This document shows, one piece after another, positions 41,386-49,901 of a stretch of 64,000 bases of DNA. This stretch comes from Actinoplanes subtropicus. GTDB taxonomy: Bacteria > Actinomycetota > Actinomycetes > Mycobacteriales > Micromonosporaceae. The notes under the pieces are model-generated. The model worked only from the letters and a program-made list of their open reading frames with translations, had not been told where the DNA came from and did no database searches. How positions within the stretch are numbered: the stretch's first letter is position 1; each line of letters begins with the position of its first letter. The DNA is taken from NCBI RefSeq assembly GCF_000721705.1, contig NZ_JOJL01000017.1, positions 62,001 through 126,000 of the forward strand, written 5' to 3'. Position numbers and translations under genes: made by a program.

Positions 41386-42402
41386 ATGTCCGAGCAGACC
41401 CTGCCCGCCACCGGCCGCGCCTGGCACCTGGAGGACCGCCCGCAGGGCTGGCCGCAGCCGGCCGAGTTCGCCCTGCGCGAGGTGCCGATCCCCGCACCCG
41501 GTCCGGGGCAGATCCTGGTCGTCAACGAATACCTGTCGGTCGACCCCTACATGCGGGGCCGGATGAGCGACAAGAAGTCCTACATCGAGCCGTACGAGGT
41601 GGGCGCGCCGATGGACGGCCCCGCGGTCGGCCGGGTCCTGGCCTCCAACGCCGAGGGCTTCGCTCCCGGCGACCACGTCGTGCACGTGCTGGGCTGGCGC
41701 GACTACGCGGTCCTCGACGCCGCGACCGCCCTCAAGGTGGATCCGCAGGTGGCGCCGCTGCCGGCGTACCTGGGCGTGCTCGGTGTCCCTGGCCTGACCG
41801 CGTACATCGGCATGACGAAGTTCGCCGAGGTCGCCGAGGGCGACACGGTCTTCGTCTCCGGCGCCGCGGGCGCGGTCGGCAGCGTGGCCGGGCAGATCGC
41901 CAAGCTCAAGGGTGCCGCCCGGGTGATCGGCAGCGCCGGGTCGGACGACAAGGTCAAACTACTGATCGAGGAGTACGGCTTCGACGCCGCGTTCAACTAC
42001 AAGAACGGGCCGGCCGCCGAGCAACTGGCGCTGGCGGCGCCGGACGGCATCGACGTCTTCTTCGACAACGTCGGCGGCGAACAACTCGAAGCGGCGATCG
42101 GCGCGCTCAAGACGCACGCCCGGATCGTGCTGTCCGGCATGGTGTCGCAGTACAACGACGAGAAGGTGGTCGGACCCCGCAACCTGTGGAACCTGTCGGT
42201 GACCCGATCGAAGATGCTGGCGTTCATGGTCACCGAGGAACTCGACCTGCAGCCGGAGTTCATCCGCGAGGTCGGCGGCTGGATCTACGCCGGCAAGCTG
42301 CATTCCCAGGAGACCGTCGTCGACGGTCTGGAGAACACCGTGGACGCCTTCCTCGCGCTGATGCGCGGCGAGAACCGCGGCAAGATGATCGTCAAACTCT
42401 GA
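41386..42402 (+). CDS. NADP-dependent oxidoreductase, CurA / leukotriene B4 dehydrogenase type
   Basis: 338 residues from ATG 41386; ATG 41356 is an alternative but overlaps the operator-like site. Family blocks: NEYLSVDPYMRGRMSDKKSY, GVPGLTAYIGMTKFAEVAEG, GDTVFVSGAAGAVGSVAGQI, RVIGSAGSDDKVKLLIEEYG, DGIDVFFDNVGGEQLEAAIG and FMVTEELDLQPEFIREVGGW. Members reduce the double bond of enones (prostaglandin reductase, curcumin reductase) using NADPH. It is the likely main target of the upstream TetR and ends at a hairpin terminator. Confidence 0.88.
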   Translation: MSEQTLPATGRAWHLEDRPQGWPQPAEFALREVPIPAPGPGQILVVNEYLSVDPYMRGRMSDKKSYIEPYEVGAPMDGPAVGRVLASNAEGFAPGDHVVHVLGWRDYAVLDAATALKVDPQVAPLPAYLGVLGVPGLTAYIGMTKFAEVAEGDTVFVSGAAGAVGSVAGQIAKLKGAARVIGSAGSDDKVKLLIEEYGFDAAFNYKNGPAAEQLALAAPDGIDVFFDNVGGEQLEAAIGALKTHARIVLSGMVSQYNDEKVVGPRNLWNLSVTRSKMLAFMVTEELDLQPEFIREVGGWIYAGKLHSQETVVDGLENTVDAFLALMRGENRGKMIVKL

Positions 42403-42425
42403 ACCGGTAGCGGGCAGCGGAGCAA

Positions 42426-42453
42426 GGGGTACGCCATGTGCGCGGCGTACCCC
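42426..42453. terminator. Bidirectional hairpin terminator
   Basis: GGGGTACGCC-ATGTGCGC-GGCGTACCCC: perfect 10-bp stem in the 80-bp gap between two convergent genes (stops at 42402 and 42483). Confidence 0.75.
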
Positions 42454-42482
42454 AGCGCGGCGAGCTGAAGTCTCCAGCTGCC

Positions 42483-43241
42483 TCAGGTCGCACCTTCGTC
42501 CACGGCGGGGTTGTCGGCGAGCAACCGGGTGAGGCCCTCGAGGGCCAGTCCGGCGGTCGAGGGGTTGCCGGTCATCCGGTCGACTATCTCGGCGAGGCGG
42601 CCGGGCCCCATCACGGTGAGGACGGTCATGCCGATGTGCGCGGCCGCGAGGCGTACGACCTCGGAGCCGTCATCGTCGCCGACCGCGGCCTCGTAGAGGC
42701 CTCGATGTTCCTGGTACGCCTGATCGTCGTCGCGAACCTGGGCCGACAGGATGCGGTATCGCAGGCTCTTGACCGCGAGCTGCCGGGTGGTCTGCAACAG
42801 GGTTTCCGAGCCGCACATGCTCATCAGGGACTGGTGGAACTCGGTATGAGCCGGTTCCAGCGCCGTCGGTTCGATGGGCGATGTCCACACCTGCTGGAGC
42901 GCTTGCCACGCAGCTTCCACCCGGCTGCGCCAGGTGTCGTCGCGCCGGCGCATCGACAACCTCAAGGCGTGCGGCTCCAACAGGAGGCGCATCTCGTAGA
43001 CGTCGCGCATCTCGACCGGCGAGAGCTCGGCCACCCGCGCTCCGCGTTGCGGGCTGAGGACCAGCAGGCCGTCGTGGGCCAGGGTGCGCAGCGCCTCCCG
43101 CAGCGGGGTGGGGCTGACCAGCCACTCGGCGGCCAGACGCTCGACCGGAACGCGCTCGCCCGGCGCCAGCTCGCCAGTGACGATCGCTTGCCGCAAGCGA
43201 CGCTCGGCCCATTGGGATCGGGTGGACGGGGGTGCTGACAT
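42483..43241 (-). CDS. GntR-family regulator with FCD domain
   Basis: 252 residues from ATG 43241 (ATG 43250 also possible; neither has a strong ribosome binding site). N-terminal winged helix: LRQAIVTGELAPGERVPVER, LAAEWLVSPTPLREALRTLA, LLVLSPQRGARVAELSPVEM. The helical FCD ligand domain contains YEMRLLLEPHALRLSMRRRD, HTEFHQSLMSMCGSETLLQT and YQEHRGLYEAAVGDDDGSEV with the metal-binding D/H positions. It is divergent from the liv-type ABC operon and probably represses it. An AATCTATAGATT palindrome lies in between, and an ATAGATTATG word recurs at 52712. Confidence 0.87.
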   Translation of the reverse strand: MSAPPSTRSQWAERRLRQAIVTGELAPGERVPVERLAAEWLVSPTPLREALRTLAHDGLLVLSPQRGARVAELSPVEMRDVYEMRLLLEPHALRLSMRRRDDTWRSRVEAAWQALQQVWTSPIEPTALEPAHTEFHQSLMSMCGSETLLQTTRQLAVKSLRYRILSAQVRDDDQAYQEHRGLYEAAVGDDDGSEVVRLAAAHIGMTVLTVMGPGRLAEIVDRMTGNPSTAGLALEGLTRLLADNPAVDEGAT

Positions 43242-43264
43242 GATCCGCATCGTACCAGTTGAAC

Positions 43265-43276
43265 AATCTATAGATT
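43265..43276. promoter_or_regulatory. AATCTATAGATT palindrome, candidate GntR operator
   Basis: A perfect 12-bp palindrome 24 bases upstream of the GntR start and 70 bases before the binding-protein gene. Its right half, ATAGATTATG (43270-43279), is repeated exactly at 52712-52721 in the divergent promoter between the fumarylacetoacetase-like and cyclase genes. Confidence 0.5.
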
Positions 43277-43345
43277 ATGGATAACCTGGGGCTCCTGTAG
43301 CCGAGATGCTCAGGATCACTGCGGGGCCGAACTCCGGAGGTAAGC

Positions 43346-44413
43346 GTGTCGATTCATGGTGTGGCGTCCGGCAAACGGGCCTCGGCTGCGCTGGTAGCCC
43401 TGGTCGGTGCCATCGCCCTGACGGCGTGCAGCAGCTCCTCGTCGGGTGGTGGCTCGTCGCCGTCGGGCGGTGGCTCCTCGCCGGCGAGCGCCGCGGATAC
43501 ATCGGCCTGCGGCACCAAGCCGGGCGTCAAGGCCATCGGAACACCGATCAAGCTGGGCGCGATCGCGACCCAGCAACCCGGCATCGACTTCACCGACGCC
43601 CCGAACATGATCAAGGCATATTTCGCCTGCGTCAACGACAACGGCGGCATCAAGGGCCATCCGATCGAGTACGTCATCAAGACCGAGCAGACCCAGCCGG
43701 CGCAGATCGCCGCCGCGGCGAGTCAGCTGATCCAGAGTGGTGTGCTGGGAGTCGTCGGAAACATGAGCGTTCTCGAATGCACGGTGAATCACGCGACCTG
43801 GGAGAAGCTCGGCTACTACACGATCGGTGCGGGCGTCGCGGCCGAGTGCTATTCCACTCCGAACAGCGCCGCGGTCAACATGGGTCCGCGCTTCAGCACC
43901 GTGGGCGCCGTGCAGTTCGCGCTCACCAAGGGGGTCGACAAGGTCGTTCTGCAGAATCCCCAACTGCCAAATGTGGATCATATCGCCGAGGGAGCCAAAG
44001 CGGTCGCGGACGCCGCGAAGGTGCCCTTCATTCTGCAGACCGCGCCGCTGCCGATCCGGGACCCGAACTCGATCGCGCTGCGGGCCGTCCAAGCCGCGGG
44101 AGCCAATGGCGCGGTCGTTCTCGACTACACGCCGTCGCAAGCCCTCCAGATCCTTCAGGCGGCGCAGAAACTGGGGCTCACGGACCGGGTGAAGGTGTGG
44201 GCGTGTTCGACACCGTGCAATACCGACTTCCTGGCCGAGGCGCTCGGCTCCAAGTGGAACAACAAGCTGTTCGTGAATGCCGAACTGGCGCCGCCCAGCG
44301 ACACGAACAATCCGTCGATGAACTTGTACAGGGCCGTCATCAAGCAGTACGGCCAATCCGTTACCGGCGGGATCGGCCACGGTCGTTTTGAGATCGTTGA
44401 CCATGTGAGTTGA
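43346..44413 (+). pseudogene. Branched-chain amino acid-type ABC binding lipoprotein, 5' part, split by IS
   Basis: Starts at GTG 43346 with GGAGG six bases upstream. A lipoprotein signal (ALVALVGAIALTAC, lipobox LTAC) precedes a Ser/Gly-rich linker and a Leu/Ile/Val-binding (periplasmic type 1) fold: PIKLGAIATQQPGIDFTDAP, FACVNDNGGIKGHPIEYVIK, GVLGVVGNMSVLECTVNHAT, RVKVWACSTPCNTDFLAEAL. Native coding ends at 44377 (VTGGIG). From 44378 the frame enters an ISAs1-family element and stops at 44413. The 3' part resumes at 46833. The protein would have been an extracellular substrate receptor for the LivHMGF-like transporter downstream. It is now inactive unless precise excision occurs. Confidence 0.85.
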
Positions 44414-45626
44414 TGGGTGATCTTCATGCCGTGTGGGGTCGCTCGTTGGAGGTACCGCGCGGGGTGTCGCGGGAGAAATGGAACGGAACTCCGGTAGCAC
44501 GAGACGTCCGCCAAGACCTCTCGAAACCGGAGTTCCGTTGTCCGTGCATTCTGCCACTTTGTCGCCCGGCGAGGCGGATGTGTGGGCCGTGCTGGTGTCC
44601 TCGTTGTCGGCCCGCGATGACGGTTTCGGTAGTGATCAAGGCGATGACCTGGGAGGGGACACCATGGTCGTGGATCTGGTCGATCATTTCGCGGTGATCG
44701 ACGACCCGCGTCATCACTCGTGGGTGCTCCACCCGTTGGCTGCGGTTCTGGTCTTGTGCGCTGCCGCGGTCGTGGCCGGGATGCGCGGGTTCACCGCGAT
44801 CGCCGGCTGGGTGAGCGACACGCCGCCGTCGATGCTGGCTACGGTGTACGCGCGGTGCGGCAAACCGGCGGCGGTGCCGTCGAAGAGCACGATCTGGCAG
44901 GTGGTCACCCGTGTCGACGCGGCCGCGGTGGACGCCGCTGTGGGCTTGTGGCTGGCGGCCAGGGCCGGCATCGACATCGCCTCGGACACCGCCGGGCAGG
45001 CCGGCGGCGACCAGGCGCCGATCCCGTGTCCGCAGCACGACCATGAACCGCTCGAACGGCCCGACGGCGACCAGGCGGGGCCACCCCGAGAGATCCTCGC
45101 GGTGGACGGCAAGCGGATCTGCGGCGCCAAGGACACCGACGGAAACGCCCCGCACCTGCTCGCCGCCGCCACTCACGAGCAGGGCCTGGTCTTCGCCCAG
45201 ATCGACGTCCACCACAAAACGAACGAGATCCCGATGTTCGCCCGGCTCCTCGACACGATCGACATCCGCGGGATGCTGATCACCGCGGACTGCCTACACA
45301 CGCAGCGTAAACACGCCTGCTACCTGTACGGCCGCGGCGCGGACTTCGTCTTCTGCGTCAAGGACAACCAGCCCGGTTTGTTCGACGCTCTCGACGTCCT
45401 GCCCTGGCCGGACACCCCGATCACCCACCGGGCCACCGATCGGGGCCACGGCCGGCTCGAGACCCGCACCCTGCAAGTCCTGCCCGCCCCGCCCGACCTG
45501 CCGTTCCCGCACGTCAAGCAGGTGTTCCTCGTCGAACGGGCCGTCACCACGATGACCGGCACACCCGTGTCGAACGTCGCGATCCTCGGCGTGACCAGCA
45601 TGAACCCTGACCGCGGAACGCCTGAG

Positions 45627-46551
45627 AGCGCGTTTTAGATGTGGCTACTCGGGCGCGTCGAAGGTGCGGCGGGGCTTGCGGATGGCTGGTCCGCGGCGGT
45701 CGAGCCAGCCGAGCATGCCGGCGATCGCGGCCCAGCGGATCATGTGCTCCGAGACCTCCGGGTCGGCTTCGTAGTCTCTGGCGAGCCGGCGGTGCAGCAT
45801 CAGCCAGCCGAACGTCCGTTCGACCGGCCACCTCCGCGGGATCAACACGAATCCCTTTTGTCCCTTAGGTTTGCGGACGATGTCCAAGGTCAGCTTCAAC
45901 AACCGGGAACACCAGTCCACCAACGCGCCCGCGAAACCACCATCAGCAAGGACATAGCGGACACCGAACATGTGGTACAGACTCAGCAGCGTCCCCTTCG
46001 CGCCGTCGCGGTCCTGCACACTGGCCGCGACCACGCACACCACCAGCAGCAAGCCGATCGTGTCGGTGATGATGAACCGCTTCCTCCCACCAATCTTCTT
46101 ACCCGAGTCATAACCCTGCGTAGTCTTGGGTACGGTGTCGGCGGTCTTGACGCTCTGCGAGTCGATGATCCCCGCACTCGGCTGCGGGTTGCGCCCCTGA
46201 GCGATACGCACCTGTTCGCGAAGTTCCGTGAGGATCCGCTCGGTCACTCCACGCTTGTTCCACTGCCGAAACCGGCCGTAAACAGTCTCCCAGGGCGGGA
46301 AGTCAGCCGGTAGGTACCGCCACGCACACCCCGTCCGCACCACGTACAAGATCGCATCCACCATCACTCTACGTGGATGCTTCTCCGGGCGGCCCATCCA
46401 CTTCGGCAGCGGCAGCATCGGCTCGATCAGCTCCCACTGGGCATCCGTCAGATCCGACGGGTACCGACGCACTCGATCCATGCCCGTATATGGATCATGG
46501 CATCGTCACCACCCGTCGGACACGCCGTGCGACCCACATCTAAAACACGCT
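45627..46551 (-). mobile_element. IS5-family insertion sequence nested in the ISAs1 element
   Basis: 925 bp with near-perfect terminal inverted repeats (AGCGCGTTTTAGATGTGG at the left; AGCGTGTTTTAGATGTGG read inwards from the right). It is flanked by the 5-bp duplication CTGAG (45622-45626 and 46552-46556), fitting the CTNAG target of some IS5-family groups. It contains one intact transposase gene. It is younger than the ISAs1 insertion it interrupts. Confidence 0.9.
45645..46481 (-). CDS. IS5-family transposase
   Basis: 278 residues in one frame. The N-terminal DUF4096-type DNA-binding part is YPSDLTDAQWELIEPMLPLP followed by ILYVVRTGCAWRYLPADFPP and WETVYGRFRQWNKRGV. The DDE domain shows D in SAGIIDSQSVKTADTV, D in VRYVLADGGFAGALVDWCSR and E in IPRRWPVERTFGWLMLHRRL, with the Y-(2)-R-(3)-E-(6)-K-like spacing of IS4/IS5 enzymes. 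It appears full length, so the nested element may still be mobile. Confidence 0.92.
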   Translation of the reverse strand: MDRVRRYPSDLTDAQWELIEPMLPLPKWMGRPEKHPRRVMVDAILYVVRTGCAWRYLPADFPPWETVYGRFRQWNKRGVTERILTELREQVRIAQGRNPQPSAGIIDSQSVKTADTVPKTTQGYDSGKKIGGRKRFIITDTIGLLLVVCVVAASVQDRDGAKGTLLSLYHMFGVRYVLADGGFAGALVDWCSRLLKLTLDIVRKPKGQKGFVLIPRRWPVERTFGWLMLHRRLARDYEADPEVSEHMIRWAAIAGMLGWLDRRGPAIRKPRRTFDAPE

Positions 46552-46832
46552 CTGAGACCATCGCGCGAGCCGTCCGCGGGCAATGGAAAATTGAAGTCCT
46601 TCACTGGCTCAGAGATACCGTCTACCGCGAGGACGACTCCACCATCCACACCAGATCAGGCCCCAGAGTCATGGCCGCCCTGAGAAATCTCGCCATCGGC
46701 GCCCTACGCCTACACGGACGAACCGACATCACCGAAGCCACCCGCTGGGCCACCCGAAACACGGCCAGACCATTCACCCTCCTCGGACTCACACCATGAT
46801 CCACGATCTCAAAACGGCCGTGCGGGATCGGC

Positions 46833-47126
46833 AGCTTCAGCCAGATGGGGTTCACGATTGCCGAAATCACCGTCCATGCCCTGAACTCCATAGACGGCGA
46901 GTACACGAAGGAGAGCGTCAACCAGGCGTTGAAGAACGTCAAGGACTTCGACACCGGGCAGCTCTGCGAACCGTGGACCTATGGCGACTATCCCTTCCAC
47001 ATTCCTAACAACGTCGACTGGACGACGACGCCGCGGGACGGGAAGATGGTCACCGCCCAGGGGTGCACGGCGATCTCGTCGGCCGACCCGTTGATCGCGG
47101 AATATCGCAAGATCGCTGGGAAATGA
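46833..47126 (+). pseudogene. ABC binding lipoprotein, 3' part after IS
   Basis: Continues the gene begun at 43346. After the target duplication the frame reads SFSQMGFTIAEITVHALNSI, DGEYTKESVNQALKNVKDFD, GQLCEPWTYGDYPFHIPNNV and VTAQGCTAISSADPLIAEYR, the C-terminal lobe of the Leu/Ile/Val-binding fold, and ends in TGA 47124-47126, overlapping the ATG of the permease gene. Removing 44378-46832 (the IS plus one target copy) gives VTGGIG-SFSQMG without a gap. It has no start of its own, so a separate product is unlikely. Confidence 0.85.
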
Positions 47127-48070
47127 GAACCGGCATGGCCGAGGCGTCCACCGTACTGGCCGGGTTCTGGCAACTGCCAAGCTGGCCGGATCTTCAGCCC
47201 TTTCTCGTCGCCGGGTTGGCGCTGGGCGGGGTCTATGCGCTGTCCGGTGTCGGCATGGTGGTCCTCTACCGGGCGACCGGAGTGCTGAACCTGGCCTTCG
47301 GCGGGGTCGGGGCGATGGGCGCCTTCATCGCCTGGCAACTGATCAACAGCCAGGGGGTGGGCTTCTGGCCGGCCTTCCTCGTCTGCGTCCTCTTCGGCGC
47401 GGTCACGACGCTGGCCTACGGTGCTGTGTTCGGCCGCCGGCTGGCCGATCGGGACCCGGTGGTCAAGGCGGTCGCGACCCTCGGGCTGACGCTGGTCCTG
47501 CTCGGGACGATGGACCTGCTGTGGACATCCAGCGGAGGGCAGTCCCGGGCGATTCTGTTTCCCACCGACAACTCCACCTTCACGATCGGCAGCGTTCAGG
47601 TCACCTACACCCAGGTGATCGGGCTGGTCGTCGGCATCGTGGTCACGGCCGTGACCGCCGCGTTCCTGCGCTACTCGAAGCTCGGCACGGCGATGCGGGC
47701 GATGGCGAACGATCGTGAGCTCACGGCGGCCCTGGGAGTTCCGGTCCGCCGGGTCGAGGCGGCCGCGTGGCTGGGCTGCGGGGTGCTGTCCGGGGTCGCG
47801 GGAATGCTGCTCGCGAGCTTTGTCGCGCTCGATTCCACCACGCTCACCTTTCTGGTGATCTCCTCGCTGTCTGCCACGCTGATCGCCCGGCTTCGCTCGG
47901 TGACCGTCACCTTCCTGGCGGCGATTCTCATAGGTGTCGTCGAAGCGGTCATCACGCCGATCTCCGCGCTGTCCGACTACCGGGTGATGACGCCGTTCGT
48001 GTTCGCGGCGGTCGCGCTTCTGATCCTCAATCGGCGACGGGTAATCGTTGTCGGCCGGCAGGGTGTGTAA
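47123..48070 (+). CDS. livH: LivH-like branched-chain amino acid-type ABC permease
   Basis: 315 residues from ATG 47123 (ATGA overlap with the binding-protein stop); ATG 47135 is possible. About eight membrane helices, with LivH blocks: FLVAGLALGGVYALSGVGMV, VLYRATGVLNLAFGGVGAMG, DPVVKAVATLGLTLVLLGTM, RYSKLGTAMRAMANDRELTA (the EAA-like loop contacting the ATPases), GCGVLSGVAGMLLASFVALD. It forms the membrane pore with LivM. The substrate need not be an amino acid: liv-type systems also import aromatic and dicarboxylic acids. Transcription is now separated from its promoter by 2.4 kb of insertion DNA. Confidence 0.87.
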   Translation: MRTGMAEASTVLAGFWQLPSWPDLQPFLVAGLALGGVYALSGVGMVVLYRATGVLNLAFGGVGAMGAFIAWQLINSQGVGFWPAFLVCVLFGAVTTLAYGAVFGRRLADRDPVVKAVATLGLTLVLLGTMDLLWTSSGGQSRAILFPTDNSTFTIGSVQVTYTQVIGLVVGIVVTAVTAAFLRYSKLGTAMRAMANDRELTAALGVPVRRVEAAAWLGCGVLSGVAGMLLASFVALDSTTLTFLVISSLSATLIARLRSVTVTFLAAILIGVVEAVITPISALSDYRVMTPFVFAAVALLILNRRRVIVVGRQGV

Positions 48071-48073
48071 GCG

Positions 48074-49188
48074 ATGGAATCGACCGCGAGGAACGGCGCC
48101 GTCGAGCAGGCCGTGCGCCCTGACCCGGCTCGGGGAACTCTCCCGCCCGGGCCGACCGGGCGGAGCCTGGCCGGGTACGGCTGGCCGCGCCTGTCGGTGC
48201 TCGCGGTGCTGCTGCTGTTCGTACTGGTGGCGCTGCCGTCCATGCTCAGTCTCTACTACACGGCCGCGATGACCCAGGCCGGAATCTACTCGATCGTGGC
48301 CCTGGGACTGGGCGTGCTGGTCGGCCGGGTCGGGATGGTCTCGCTCGGGCAGGCAGCCGTGCTCGCGCTCGGAGCGTGGGTGGCAGCGCGGCTGCTGTTC
48401 GCGACGTCCCTGCCGTTCCCGGTCGTTCTGTTGCTGGCCGGGGTGATCACGATGGTGCTGGGCACCCTGGTGGGCTCCCGGCTCTGCGGATGAGCGGCCT
48501 GTACCTGGCGCTGATCACGCTGATGCTGGCCGGTGGGATCACTGTGGTGCTGGCGAGCACGAACTTCCCCAACGGCGGGTCCGGGTTTCTCGGCTACGAC
48601 GGCAGCGTGCTCAAGGCGCCACCGATACGCAGGCCGGGCCTGGCGAACAGCGATCCGGCCTTCTTCCGCTACACGATTGTGGTGGCCCTGCTGATGTTCC
48701 TGCTGGTGCTGGCTCATCTGCGGACACGTCCGGGCCGGGCGTGGGCGGCGATCCGGCAGAGCGAGTCCGCGGCCCTGGCGGCCGGGATCAACACCACCCT
48801 GTACAAGCTGTGGGCGTTCGCGCTGGCGTCGTTCGTGACCGGCGTCGCCGGCGGTCTGCTGGCGGGCCAGCTCCGCTACCTCTATTCGATCAATTTCCAG
48901 CCGCAGGACTCGATCGCGCTGCTCGCCGTGGTCCTGATGGGCGGGGTCTACAACCTCTGGGGCGCGGTCATCGCCGGGTTGCTGATGCAACTGCTGCCGG
49001 CGCTGCTGCAGGACTGGGGGGCCTCCTCGAACTGGCTGATCATCGTGTTCGGGATCGGCGTACTGCAGGTGCTGACCACCGCGCCGGCCGGGCTGGCGGA
49101 TCAGGTGCCGCAGGACCTGGCTCGGCTGGGACGGCGGCTGCGTCCCCAGTCCCGGCGGGCTCGACCCACGGACGGAGCGGCCGAATGA
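48074..49188 (+). pseudogene. livM: LivM-like ABC permease, frameshifted
   Basis: From ATG 48074 the first frame covers the N-terminal helices (LSVLAVLLLFVLVALPSMLS, YSIVALGLGVLVGRVGMVSL, LPFPVVLLLAGVITMVLGTL) and stops at 48493. At about 48470, in a GGTGGGC stretch, coding moves to another frame (GLPALRMSGLYLALITLMLA, GINTTLYKLWAFALASFVTG, SINFQPQDSIALLAVVLMGG), ending at 49188 in an ATGA overlap with livG. The joined product is a normal-length LivM of about 370 residues. A one-base insertion or a sequence error accounts for the break. Without LivM the transporter cannot assemble. Confidence 0.8.
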
Positions 49189-49901
49189 TCAACGTCACCG
49201 ACCTGACCGTACGGTTCGGCGGGGTCACCCCACTGGATCACGTCAGTCTCCGGTTCTCCAGCGGGACGTGCGGGCTCATCGGGCCCAACGGTGCCGGCAA
49301 GAGCACCTTCTTCAACGTCCTGAGCGGTTTCGTCCGGCCGGCCACCGGCAGCGTGCAGGGCTTCGGCGAGGACCTGCTGGCCATGGCCCATTTTCGCCGC
49401 GCGCGCTGGGGTGTCCGGCGCACCTTCCAGACCGAGCAGGCGATCGAGGAGCTGACGGTGTACGAGAACGTGGCCATGATTCACGAGCACTCCAGGGCGA
49501 GCGGCGCTTCCCGGCGCGCGCACGTGCTCGACGCCATCGTCTTCGTGGGCCTGGACATCGACCCGAACGCCAAGGTCGGCGTCCTCACGCCGGGGCAGCG
49601 CCGGATGGTCGAAGTCGCCCGGGCGGTGGTGGGGGAACCCAAGATCGTGCTGCTCGACGAGCCGGCCGCGGGGCTACCCGACGAGGAGACCGCCCACCTG
49701 GGCGAGGTGATCCGGCAGATTCCGGAACGGACCGGCGCGCTGACCATTCTCGTGGATCACGACATGAGCCTGGTGTCGGCCTGCTGCGACGTCACCGCCG
49801 TGCTCGACTTCGGCAAGCTGGTGGCGTCCGGACCGACCGCGCAGGTGCTGCGGGACGAGCACGTGATCCGCGCCTACCTGGGCACCGAGGAGGCACTGTG
49901 A
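49185..49901 (+). CDS. livG: LivG-like ABC transporter ATPase
   Basis: 238 residues from ATG 49185, overlapping the LivM stop. Walker A GPNGAGKSTFFN, Q-loop WGVRRTFQTEQAIEELTVYE, a variant signature LTPGQRRMVEVARAV in place of LSGGQ, Walker B KIVLLDEPAAGLPDEE, and switch His in ILVDHDMSLVSACCDVTAVL. LivG and LivF form the ATPase pair on the cytoplasmic face. It ends in a GTGA overlap with livF. The unusual TPGQ signature occurs in some LivG groups, so it does not imply loss of function. Confidence 0.9.
   Translation: MINVTDLTVRFGGVTPLDHVSLRFSSGTCGLIGPNGAGKSTFFNVLSGFVRPATGSVQGFGEDLLAMAHFRRARWGVRRTFQTEQAIEELTVYENVAMIHEHSRASGASRRAHVLDAIVFVGLDIDPNAKVGVLTPGQRRMVEVARAVVGEPKIVLLDEPAAGLPDEETAHLGEVIRQIPERTGALTILVDHDMSLVSACCDVTAVLDFGKLVASGPTAQVLRDEHVIRAYLGTEEAL

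Larger units (their letters stand above)
44538..46799 (+). pseudogene. ISAs1-family transposase, interrupted by IS5-type element
   Basis: The likely start is TTG 44538 (GGAG five bases upstream) or GTG 44544. The 5' part reads VDHFAVIDDPRHHSWVLHPL, VAGMRGFTAIAGWVSDTPPS, EILAVDGKRICGAKDTDGNA, GLVFAQIDVHHKTNEIPMFA, DTIDIRGMLITADCLHTQRK and YGRGADFVFCVKDNQPGLFD, all characteristic of the ISAs1/H-repeat DDE transposase (D in AVDGKR, D in ITADCLH). Coding is broken at 45626. After the nested element it resumes in frame at about 46552 (RAVRGQWKIEVLHWLRDTVY, the catalytic Glu region, RSGPRVMAALRNLAIGALRL) and ends at 46799. It is inactive as it stands. Confidence 0.85.
44378..46822 (+). mobile_element. 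ISAs1-family insertion sequence, containing a second IS
   Basis: Ends are inverted repeats: CACGGTCGTTTTGAGATCGT at 44378 and, read from the other strand at 46822, CACGGCCGTTTTGAGATCGT. It is flanked by a 10-bp direct duplication CGGGATCGGC (44368-44377 and 46823-46832), in the 8-10 bp range known for ISAs1. Without the 930 bp due to the nested IS5-type element, the length is about 1.5 kb. It interrupts the liv-type binding-protein gene in frame. Confidence 0.88.
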
